This document shows positions 11,057 through 20,770 of a DNA stretch of 64,000 nucleotides, one piece after another. A program made the position numbers and the translations under genes. The DNA is from Meconema thalassinum (Eukaryota > Arthropoda > Insecta > Orthoptera > Tettigoniidae), in NCBI GenBank assembly GCA_946902985.2, contig OX336389.2:1081575788-1081639787 (forward strand), read 5' to 3'. Under the pieces are notes generated by a model, which saw nothing but the letters and a program-made list of their open reading frames with translations, searched no databases and was not told the origin of the DNA. How positions within the stretch are numbered: the stretch's first letter is position 1; every line of letters starts with the position of its first letter.

Positions 11057-12748
11057 ACCAAGTCACAACAGACACAGTAAATGTCATTATCTCCATCCAC
11101 ACTGCAGTAAATCATACGTTGTCATATTTATCTAATGGCAGTTACTCCTTCTTCTGATGTTATATTAACAATGGATCATTTTAGTCCCAGTCCGAAAAAG
11201 GAATGACCAGGAGATTTGGGAGTGTGTGGATTACGTTTCACCTTATAGACAAATATGCTCGGCATTGAGGTAGGTTCCTTGTGTGAACAAGAATGTGGCT
11301 CAAGAGCTCTAGATCGTTGCCTCTGTCTACCTTATTATGATGTATATACTTTGATGTTGTTTGAACGGAACGAAAGTAAACAGGAGTAAAACCTTTTATG
11401 ATGCCAGGGGAGAGATTTATTTCGGATTACATCAGCCGTACCCTCGAGGAGGATTACCCAACCTCCAACATGTAGCCGCTGATCGAAAGGAGCACACACT
11501 GTCCTTAAAGGGTATAGTTCACGATGCCGACACAGCATGCTCATGTGGATAGAAGTCATACTATCTTCAGGTAGGTTGTTATCATTTTTCACTATCAGTA
11601 ATATCAGTAGTCTGTTTGCAGACACCCACGATTTACAATGTTACAATGTACGCATTTTCTAGAGTTGTCCAAGTAAACTCTTAGATGGTACTTCATTTCG
11701 TATTATGAGCAATTGCACCAACTCTAGAGCCTAATAACTACAGTTACATATAAGAAAAGTCACCACATTGACGCAAGTCATCAGACAAATTATATACAGT
11801 ATGCATATAACAACACTGGGCCTAACAAGGTACCCTCACGAATGCGGGCTCGCGAACGAACAATTGTACCTATAGGTTTGAATCCCCATGTTATGTCTAT
11901 CACGTATGCTCACGTGGTCCGCAATGTTTCAATGTGGTGTCAAAGTCAGTTAGTATAATGTTATCTACTTATTAAGTTGATGTCCTTGTTCTATACAGTT
12001 GGTCTTGGTCAGCTGAGCCGGGCGCTCTATCTTAGAGCTGAAAAGTCGGGGATTCTGTTGGAATTTTAATGTTGCTTCTTGGGCTGTATTTTATTAAAAC
12101 TGTTGTTTTGTGACCTGCATCTTGTAGGTGGTTCTGGACCTTGTTGTAAGGGTGGGAAAAACAGCTGATCTGATGCCATTGTGGGTTACTCTCACCGTTC
12201 ACAATACACAGTAGACGTTTCCTCCAAAGATGTGAAATTGTTATGTATTTTGCCATGGTTCTCATATTGTTCTTTAAAGTTCACTATTAAGGCACACTTG
12301 ATTTCTGATAACACGATTCACTCGCAGAGTTTAATACGAACCACGTGCCAAATGCGTAGCGCCTGAGTTTTATTTCGTCCGTCACAGCCACATCTCTGTC
12401 ATTACAGGTCATACGGCTATTTATTGTTGAGAAGCACACTGCGGCAATGACCAATGCCATCGTAATCGATGGTGCAAATATAGAAACCTAGCATACTTCA
12501 CAAACACAGTGAATAAAGCATTAGAACGCATAACCACGGGAATGACCACATATAATAGAGCCATTAATTAACACTGGCTGCAACTGACGAATGCATTCTT
12601 TAGTTTCTCTTGCATATATACAGTATAGTAGGCCTACATACATAAAACACACACATACGTGCATACATACTGTGCATTCGTACGTACATGCTGTACATAC
12701 ATACGTGCAAACACATTTGTTTTCATGCAGATACAATTACGTCATACA
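11057..12748. other. Non-coding DNA with a CA/TA-rich simple stretch
   Basis: No gene is recognised. From about 12630 to 12730 the sequence is rich in ACATAC/GTGCATAC steps, an impure simple repeat that creates spurious frames on both strands. Confidence 0.3.
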
Positions 12749-12760
12749 TATACTGCATAT

Positions 12761-13089
12761 GAAGCCTCCGTGGCTTAGGCGGCAGCACGCCGGCCTCTCA
12801 CTGCTGGGTCCGTGGTTCAAATCCCGGTCACTCCATGTGAGATCTGTGCTGGACAAAACGGAGGCAAACAGGTTTTTCTCCGGGTACTCCGGTTTTCCCT
12901 GTCAACATTTCATTCCAGCAACACTCTCCACTATCATTTCATTTCATCTGTCATGCATTTAATCATTGCCCCAGAGGAGTGCGTCAGGCCTCGGCAGCCG
13001 GCACAGTTCATATCCTCGCCGCTAGAAGGGGGCTTCATTCATTCCATTCCTGACCCGGTCGGAGACTGGAAGCAGGCTGTGTATTTTCT
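12761..13089 (+). mobile_element. tRNA-derived SINE, family A
   Basis: The head is tRNA-like: a box-A-like segment TGGCTTAGGCGGCAGC and a box B GGTTCAAATCC provide an internal RNA polymerase III promoter. The 329-bp body ends near GGAAGCAGGCTGTG. A perfect 12-bp target duplication TATACTGCATAT flanks it at 12749-12760 and 13090-13101, fixing both boundaries. A second copy of the family lies at 55638. It encodes no protein and must depend on a LINE for movement. Confidence 0.93.
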
Positions 13090-13146
13090 TATACTGCATA
13101 TAACTAAATGATTACAGGCCAATAAAATTACATTACCGGTACAAAT

Positions 13147-13450
13147 TCAGTGTTTTATGCAGCTACCACCAGTGGCAATTATAGCGTCTAAAGGCTGTGA
13201 CATGGAATCAAATAAACGATAGATATCTTTCTGGGTTTTTGTTAGAATGGTTCTAATTAGGTCACAATTCATTAGTTGTACTTGCTGGAGAATGATAGAG
13301 AACCAGTCGATGAGTGACAATTCCCCATACAGCATTAACCGGGAACAAATTTTGTAAACGAGTATGGCAACGAAGGAGTGCTACCTGCTGTTCATCATGG
13401 GTAACATGTGGTCGAGTGCTATCTTGTTGGAATATAGTGCCAGAAGTGTA
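13147..13450 (-). pseudogene. Tc1-type transposase, C-terminal fragment
   Basis: On the minus strand a block resembling FQQDN.RPH (here FQQDSTRPH, near 13430) is followed in another frame by the typical Tc1/mariner C-terminus. That part has a DSM...AII..GG pattern and the stop at 13147. The catalytic DNA-binding portion before it is not visible. Frame changes and missing sequence make it a fossil. No inverted ends were found. Confidence 0.55.
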
Positions 13451-13454
13451 CTGA

Positions 13455-14055
13455 AGAAACGGTACGAATTCTTTCTTTACGATGTTACCGGTTTCGCAAA
13501 CATTGGAATGAGTGCAGAATGCGCTCTATTAGCGTAGTTAGTAATCTAATTTATCTCCACTTAGTATAAAACAAAGTCCCTGATTCTTGGATGTCACGGG
13601 TAATCTCGAGAACTTCTGGATGGATTTTGATGCGGTTTTCACCATTCTGTAAAGGATATCTCGAGGATGATTTCTGTAGAAAATAATATATCTATGATCA
13701 AAAGAAGCCGAGCAGTAACGATTTCAGTGAAAAAGTCGAAAAAAAAACCTTGGCGTCCGAGCGCTTTCTAAGCTTTGCTGGGCACACCGTTAAAAATATA
13801 TAACCTATGAGTGTACTAATTGTTTAGCTTGAGAAGTTCTACAAAAAAGTCCGGGAGAGCATATCTCTATCTTCAATACATCGCCCACTATAAGTGTTTT
13901 TACGTTTTCATTTCTTCCAACCATGTCCATTCAAATACTGAGGCGACAGTTTACGAGCTATCTAAGGGCGAGTCTATCACCTCTGTTACAGCTTAACTAT
14001 CGGGCAAACCAATTTCCCCAGATACAGCCAGCAGCAAACCGTCGAGTCGTGTTGA
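13455..14055. other. Non-coding DNA, nothing recognised
   Basis: No long frame, no repeat structure and no family similarity seen. Confidence 0.3.
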
Positions 14056-14580
14056 GTTAAGACTTCAGAGAAGGGTGGTTGTGTTTGAAGTTTCCCTGGA
14101 AGTGCAACTCGGCTTTTCTTCATTTCGCCTGTGAACTTTCCGTTCCGCAAAATACACAGTCAAGTTAAGATTGGGCGGTAGTGGGGGGGGGTTGTGTTTC
14201 ATGCATCTCGCCATTCCCTGGAAGTGCAACTCAGATTTTCTTCATTTCGCCTGTGAACTTTTCGTTCTGCAAAATACACAGTCAAGTTAAGATTGGACTG
14301 AAGGAAGATTTGTGTTTCATGCACCTCGCCATTCCCTGGAAGTGCAACTTTTCATTTCGCCTGTAAACTTTCCGTTCCGCAAAATACACAGTTAAGTTAA
14401 GATTGGACGGAAGGGGGATTTGTGTTTCATACACCTCGCTATTCCCCTGGAAGTGCAATTTGGCTTTTCTTCATTTCCCCTGTGAAGTTTTCGTTCCGCA
14501 AAATACACAGTCCATTTAAGATTGAACGGAAGGGGGACTTGTGTTTTATGCCCGTCGCCATTCTTAAATTACGACTGACA
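14056..14580. repeat. Tandem repeat of 105-121 bp, four to five copies
   Basis: CCTGGAAGTGCAA recurs near 14095, 14216, 14336 and 14445, each followed by TTTCATTT.GCCTGTGAA and CGCAAAATACACAGT. Unit length varies because one copy lost about 15 bp. It lies directly upstream of the Helitron start codon and may belong to that element's 5' part. Confidence 0.9.
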
Positions 14581-14622
14581 AGAATTCGCTATAATTAGTA
14601 GTCCAGTCAGTGATTTTAAGTC

Positions 14623-15218
14623 ATCATGCCGAGATGTAAAACGGATATAGGTCATAGTTCATTGACATCGAAAAAAGAAGCCCTTATCACGTAACAATAA
14701 AACAGAGCAACAAATAATTTCTCGATTGTCACACGAGAAAGAAAGACTTCGGCCTCGGCTCCTTCAAACCGTTGCTCAAGAAGAACACCGTCTGAACCAT
14801 GATCAGAAACAAGCTTATGACACCATCATAAGGATGGTAAGATATTTTTCTCGTTGCCCCTGGACGCACAGGCAAAACGTTCTTGATTAATTTGTTGCTC
14901 GCCAAAGTGAAGTCTGGTGGTAATATTGCTCTTGCCGTCGCATTATCTGGAATTGCAGCCACTCTTCTGGAAGGGGGAAGAACAGCACATGCAACATTTA
15001 AACTTCCTTTGAAAGTCAGCAGTAATGATGGAAGCATATGTAATATTTCAAAGCAAAGTAACACTGCCAGTTTAATCCAAAATTGTTCTTTAGTTGTATG
15101 GGATGAGGCTACAATTTCGTACAAAATTGCCGCTGAAGCTGTACACAGGACCTTGCGTGATTTAAGGAATCGAAACACACCAATGGGTGGCTGCACAGTT
15201 TTTTTCGCCGGAGAATTT
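14623..15218 (+). pseudogene. Helitron protein: N-terminus fused to helicase start
   Basis: The start codon near 14627 opens a short Helitron-type N-terminus (MPRCKTDIG...), soon broken by stops. It then jumps, after frame changes, to the helicase Walker A region near 14865-14890 (TGKTFLINLLLA). A clean frame at 14883-15221 holds the Pif1-like helicase segment with GIAATLL.GGRTAH and the DEAT Walker B box. About 1000 residues normally found between these parts, including the HUH nuclease, are absent. The piece breaks at the first nested insertion. Confidence 0.8.
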
Positions 15219-17074
15219 TGATGTGTAACATCTTTCCACTCGGTATCTGGATATTTTTGTGGCACTCGGTAGCTGGACATTTTTGTGGGAGTGATTTTGG
15301 AAAAGAGACGGAAATGGATGGGACGGAAGTGCATGAGACGGAAGTGCATGGGACGAAAACAATGAGCGCGCGCGGTGGCGGAGATCGGTACAATGACGTA
15401 CTGTAGGCCATGTGAGTATGTGGAATGTAAATCGCATACGGTTTACCTCAAGGTTTTGAGGCCCCATTAAAGAAATTTCTACAATAAAACATCTTCAAGT
15501 TGTCGTTCTTTGGTGTGAAAATATTCATTATATCATATTTGCTGAAAACAATTACGATTTATTAAATCTTCATACTCTTGCTCTAGTCTTATTTAATGTG
15601 AGCACTCGATACCTCGAGTGCTATATCGCATCAACCAACACTCCAAACAACGTAGGAATTCAGTATATTAACACCGACTACTAACAATAATTGAAACTTC
15701 GTTGGTCTAAACGTATCACTGGGAGAAACGCTTTTAATATACCTACTGCACACCTAATTTTTTATCGCGCCTATACTTGGCAGTGCGCTATATCGGCAAT
15801 AAGAGGCCATTTTCAGTAACACCACTGGCATGGGTTCACTAACTGGCCGGTATAAAGCGCAGCTCGCATCAAGTAGACAGTGGATTGCTCCCGCATACAG
15901 TTGCAGGTATATGTCACTACTGCAGATGCATTGGAGAACTTTGTTTTAATTAAATATATATTTTCCATTGCAAAATCCATAATATAACGCTAAATTGTAT
16001 AACGCCTCAGCACTCAAAAATTATTTAATGTAAGAATTCGAGGTACTGTCGGCGGCTCCGTGGTGTTGGAGTAGCGCGCCTGCCTCTCACCTGGAGGCCC
16101 CGGGTTCGATTCCCGGCTCCATGAGGGATTTTAAAACTGACGTGCGAGTTGGAACGGGGTCCACTCAGCCTCGTTAGTACATTTGATTAGCTGCCTGACA
16201 GTGAGGCAGCGCCCCGATCACGAAAACCAAGATTAACGGCCGAGGGTACCCTATGCACTGATCACGCGTCACCCCAATATCTGCAGCCTAAATGGCTGGG
16301 CAGCGGTCGCTTGATCGGCCTAGGCCCTTCATGGGCTGTATAGTGCCAGGGGTTGACTATTTTGTTGTTGTTGTTGTTGTTGACTCGAGGTACTGTCGGC
16401 CAAAATACAGCACTATGTGTAATGTACTGTATATAGCATACGGTTTAATTCTAGATTTGGAGGCCCCATTAAAGAAATTCCTACAATAAATCATCCTCAA
16501 GTTGTCGTTCTTTGGTGTGAAAATATTCATTATAACATATTTGCTGAAATTATTTGGCACAGGAGTTTTATAAGTAAAGTGCGGTGGCAGAGATTGGTAC
16601 AATGAAGTACTGTTGGCCATGTGGCTATGTGGAATGTAAATCGCATATGGATTATCTCAAGATTTGGAGGCCCCATTACAGATATTCCTACAATAAATCA
16701 TCTTCAAACTGTCGTTCTTTGGTTTGAAGATTTCATTATTTCATATTTGCTGAAAACAGATATAATTTATTAAATCTTACTACTTTTGCTGTATTCATAT
16801 TTAATGTAAGCTCTCGAGGTACTGTCGGCCAAAATACAGCACTGTTATATCATATTTGCTGAAAGGATTTGTCACTGGAGTTTTACAAGTAGTTATTTCA
16901 GAAATAGTAGTAATGAGAAATTACCGATGGTAATAACACGAAGGAATCCTTCATGTTTGCCGGCACAAGGTAGCACTATGAGTTCATTCTTTAAAAAATG
17001 CCAATAAGTAATATGGAATTATTCGAATAACATGCCAGATGTTACACATCATATGCGACTACTGTAAGGCTCGT
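15219..17074. mobile_element. Repetitive insertion inside the Helitron helicase
   Basis: Helicase similarity stops at about 15218 and resumes at about 17075, with AATTTT at both joints as a possible target duplication. A 14-bp inverted repeat TGATGTGTAACATC lies at 15219-15232 and 17038-17051. The interior contains two full copies of a module of about 220 bp (from about 15369 and 16577, marker GTGGAATGTAAATCGCATA) and partial copies at 16386-16570 and 16810-16890. It also has a 28-bp duplication at 15235-15290. No protein is encoded. The superfamily is unknown. Confidence 0.6.
16053..16384 (+). mobile_element. tRNA-derived SINE, family B
   Basis: The tRNA-like head has a box A type segment TAGCGCGCCTG and box B GGTTCGATTCC. 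A tRNA-unrelated body follows, and a TTG-repeat tail ends the element. A perfect 15-bp duplication TCGAGGTACTGTCGG at 16038-16052 and 16385-16399 marks the insertion, which split one of the modules of the surrounding element. Its sequence is distinct from family A at 12761. Confidence 0.92.
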
Positions 17075-17241
17075 AATTTTTTTGGTCAAATCTTACCAGT
17101 TGTTACCAGAGGAACGAGAGTCAACGAGGTGAACGCTTCATTAAAGAAAACTCTTACATCTGGCCGGATATACCAAAATTGGCACTCAAAACTAACATGG
17201 GAGTACTCTTATCTTCAGAAGATAATTAGCTAATTTGTTAC
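17075..17241 (+). pseudogene. Helitron helicase, middle piece
   Basis: The frame reads FGQILPVVTRGTR...NASLKK, matching the Helitron helicase segment that follows the Walker B region. It continues in order from the piece ending at 15218. It has stops near its end (TAG near 17229) and is cut at 17242 by the Harbinger-type insertion. Confidence 0.75.
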
Positions 17242-17244
17242 TTA

Positions 17245-18271
17245 GGCCGGTATTACACTATCAAAGAAATTTGTCAAAGATCTTTGATAAAATATCTTTT
17301 ATAAAAGATATGACAGTGTAATGGGGAAATCTTTTATAAAAGGTGGTTTTATAAAATTTATTTTATAAAATGTATGAGCATCATGCTATCTTTGATAAAA
17401 GATTTAAACCAAAATGGCGGATCATAACAGCTGGGATATTACCACAACCAAGATGAAATGCATTAAATGTCACATAATATGATACATAATGAATGGTATA
17501 CAATGTAAAACATAAATAACAGATAGAAAGTGTTGGTAAAAATAGCCGAGACTATAAGCGCTGCACATAGGCCTAAAGGGCGCACATTTCAGGACATAAA
17601 GAGGAATTTAATAGTTAAATAGGCCGAAATAAGCCGTGAATAGTAGTGTATTTTATGTTATAATATTTGTATTATAGTTCGATAATTTCACTTATAGTAT
17701 TACAAGTGGATGTAAATAAGCACTTTATCTTTACCAGTACGTAATACATGTAACCAACCTCCTTGAGCATGTTTCTAGTGGGCCGAACAAGTAGCGCGCT
17801 CGACTCCATACCGAAAGGACCCGGGATCGAATCACTCCTAAGGCAAATTTTTTTGCTTCGTATGTTTCAGTTTTATTTGCTCGGGCAGAGGTTGTTTCGA
17901 ACGTCACCATCATTAATTTCATCAAAATTGTTAATAATTCAATAATAATGTAATTTTTCAAGTCTTCGTACTGCAGTTCGTTCACCAAGATTTTACTCGT
18001 ATCATTCCTGTCACATGGCAACCCATGATTTAACCCATATACGTTTAGTTTATTTAACATACCGGTATTGCCACTACAGAATTTCAACTACCGTAAAAAA
18101 AGCCAAGTGAACAAGGAACTGTCCTTCATCCACTTTGGTGAAATATTATAAAATATTTGATGTAGTGCAATGGTGTGATTATTGCTTTGTATAACGTTTA
18201 TAAAAGTTCAGTTTTATAAAATATTTTATAAAATTTCTTTGACAAAATTCTTTGATAGTATAATACCGGCC
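17245..18271. mobile_element. PIF/Harbinger-type non-autonomous element, 1027 bp
   Basis: The left end reads GGCCGGTATTACACTATCAA and the right end is its inverted match (GATAGTATAATACCGGCC). TTA is duplicated at 17242-17244 and 18272-18274, as in PIF/Harbinger elements. Subterminal sequence is dense in TTTATAAAA/TTTTATAAA palindromes at both ends. No transposase frame is present. At about 17775-17840 there is a tRNA-like segment (TAGCGCGCTCG, then GGGATCGAATC), so a SINE head seems embedded. Removing the element and one TTA restores the helicase frame across the joint. Confidence 0.88.
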
Positions 18272-18274
18272 TTA

Positions 18275-19023
18275 GATTCGGAAATGGAGATTTACCGGTC
18301 ATTGACGGGAATATTACCCTCAGTCACGATGTCTGTGTTTTAGTAAGCAGCATTCAAGAATTGATTGATAGCGTTTCTCCTCAAATCCATGACCTATCTA
18401 ACAAGTCTCATTCATGGTTTAAAGAAAGAGCAATATTATCGCCGACAAACGAACAAGTTGTGAAAATTAATGACTTGGTGTTCTCCAAATTCACTGCCCA
18501 GGCTCAAGTATATTACTCGGTAGACGCAGTAGTCGATAGTGAAGAAGCTGTTCATTACCCTATAGAATTCCTAAATTCTTTACTTCCTTCTGGCTTGCCA
18601 CCACACAAGCTTATTTTAAAAGTGGGATTGCCTATTATATTGCTACGTAATTTACACCCACCAAAGTTATGCAATGGGACACAATTGGTAGTGAAAACTT
18701 TGATAAACTGTTTCATTCAAGCAACTATCTTAACTAGCTGTGGTACAGGAGAAACAGTCTTAGTACCCAGAATCCCTATGATTCCTTCAGATTTGCCTTA
18801 TCATTTCAAACGAGTACAATTCCCAGTAATAGCCTGCTTTGGCATGACTATAAACAAAGCACAGGGTCAGACACTTAGCGTGACTGGAGTTGATCTCAGT
18901 GGAGAATGTTTTCCTCATGGACAGCTTTACGTGACTCTATCGCGTGTTACATCAAACCGAAATCTTTTCGTGTTCACTGCTGGAGGGAAAACGACTAATG
19001 TCGTGTACAAGGAAATCTTATAA
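18275..19023 (+). pseudogene. Helitron helicase, C-terminal piece
   Basis: An open frame runs from the insertion joint (FGNGDLPVIDG) to the TAA at 19021-19023. It carries the Pif1-like helicase C-terminal motifs: the RAILSPTNE block, LRNL with KLCNGTQL, the TINKAQGQTL motif and the YVTLSRVTS motif. This part is clean, with no internal stop. It cannot act alone because the ATPase N-terminal half is 3 kb upstream and interrupted. The true 3' terminus of the Helitron follows 70 bp later. Confidence 0.85.
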
Positions 19024-19095
19024 GACCTCGGTTAAAAGTAGCCTATCATCTTGCATTCATAACTGTTCCCGGGCGAAGCCGGGGAGTGTTGCTAG

Positions 19096-19542
19096 TATTT
19101 GTATATAGCCATACTCTTTTGCGGTTTCAAAATATTTTTTGTTTACTTCCATGCTGTTACGTTCTGTTTCCATTTGTCTTCTACTCAGCCCCACGCAGTA
19201 TAATCTAGACATACATACCTTTTCTGAAAATCATTCTTCAATATAGGTTTGACTCCATAGATTTCTAGGAGGCATGTATCTATCCTTGCTACGTATCACT
19301 CTTGACTCTGCAGTTCCCATTTCCCATTCAGTCACATTGGCCTAATCTAAATAAAAATAGCTTTATTGATAATAAATACAGTATTAAACAGAAATCACCG
19401 CCATATCTTTTGATTTGGTTTTGTGGAATGAAAATTGCTCATGTCCGAAGCAAAAGATTTACAGGCTTCACACTGCAGATACCTCACTATCGTCAAACCA
19501 AACATAACAAATCGTTAATAAGCATCACGCACAAACAATTTC
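19096..19542. other. Non-coding DNA after the Helitron end
   Basis: No gene is recognised. The 81-codon frame at 19302 resembles nothing I know. Confidence 0.3.
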
Positions 19543-19940
19543 GATGACCTTGTAGTTAAGTCATTTCTCAAAATCTAAAAATTGATAAATACAAATTATA
19601 TAAATAAAAAATTAAAACATTAAATAAATATTTGAAATAGGATATCACCTCCTTCTCCGAATATCGGTTACTCTAAATCTCGGGTCGATGACCGTGTAGT
19701 TTGGTCTTCTTGCAAAATCTTAAAACAAAAGGTCGTAAAAATAGAAAATATTACGTGCATTAATGTAAGTCCTTGCTCAAGTTTCTACGATTATTGTTTC
19801 GAAAACTATTGTGTCGATGACCTTGTAGTTTGGTCCTTTGACAAAATCTAAAAATAAAAGGTCCTAAAAGTAAAAAAAAAAATGCATTCTTTTACAAGCT
19901 TGCTCAAGTTTCTATGATTACTGTTTCGAGGAATCTTTTA
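19543..19940. repeat. Tandem repeat, three diverged copies of about 130-143 bp
   Basis: GATGACC.TGTAGTT..GTC recurs at 19543, 19686 and 19815, followed by a CAAAATC...AAAA block and, in the last two copies, GCTCAAGTTTCTA.GATTA. Copies are too diverged to be young. Confidence 0.8.
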
Positions 19941-19989
19941 TTTAAGTAATTCAGTGCACATTAGAAAACACTGAAAATTAGAACATACA

Positions 19990-20770
19990 AGTCTTCTCTA
20001 TGAATTTGGGTTTATATGAAGGAAAATTATCTTGTACTGAGAGCTTTGTTTTTTCTGGAGCTGATTATATTGTGATTGGATACTATTGATTCTAATTTTA
20101 ATACGTTTCACCAATCCAATATGGCGGCCGTGCAAAATATTTCGCTAGCATTCTTTATCTCCACAACAGTAACAGATATCACCCTGAAAATTTGTACGGT
20201 AATAAAGAGAATTACTAGAAGTTCACCATGTGTTTTATAAAACCTGTTAAGTACAAAACCAACATGACGGCCAAGCGAATTTAACACATTTAAATGGAAT
20301 TTCCTCGCGCTTTTATCATCCTAGCGCAGTGAAATTTGGGACGGTAAATGATACTAAAATATTCAATCTACTGGCATCTAATTTGATTCAAATGTATTTA
20401 TAAACTCAAGATAGTGGCTGTGCTAAATTTTTAAATGTAGTATTCTATTTCATGTGTCCTAATTATGCAATCGAAGTGAAAGTTTCAATAATAAACTTAC
20501 GCAACAATCATCATCTAATGGAAGATAACTCTATGGACCTACATATAGAAGAATCCATCATGGCGACCTTCCAAAATATGTAGACGGTTCTAAATATTTA
20601 CGAATCTATTACAGCAATCAAACTGAAATGTTGTATGTTGATAGAGGCTATAAGCATAAGATTACTTATGGGACTTTCATGAATATGGTGAGCAGAAAAC
20701 CAACATGGCGTCCATAAAATATATTCTACCTGTTCACAATATCTCCCAAACTATTTAAGAGGATCCAGAT
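19990..20770 (+). repeat. Dispersed repeat family with ATGGCGGCC-type units, copy 1
   Basis: Degenerate subunits of about 100-150 bp each contain a form of CCAACATGGCGGCC. They are interspersed with shared text such as ATCTCCACAACAGTAACAG and CACATTTAAATGGA. The same order of subunits is found at 58705-59590, and part of it on the other strand at 39526-39965. No protein is encoded, and no ends were found. Confidence 0.8.

Larger units (their letters stand above)
14623..19095 (+). mobile_element. Helitron, internally deleted and twice interrupted
   Basis: Three collinear pieces of one Helitron helicase gene are followed by a Helitron 3' end. That end is a hairpin (CCCGG, six-base loop, CCGGG at about 19067-19082), then CTAG at 19092-19095 and a T, as expected for rolling-circle elements inserting between A and T. 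The replication-initiator (HUH) domain that should lie between the N-terminus and helicase is missing. Insertions at 15219-17074 and 17245-18271 split the helicase. The 5' TC end could not be fixed, and the tandem repeats before 14580 may be inside the element. Confidence 0.8.

Noticed and set aside
12761..12840. Functional tRNA gene
   Set aside because: A and B boxes are present but no cloverleaf forms, and the segment heads a SINE with a target duplication.
15109..15467. Minus-strand frames of about 100 codons overlapping the Helitron piece
   Set aside because: They are antisense shadows of the helicase and of short tandem repeats in the insertion.
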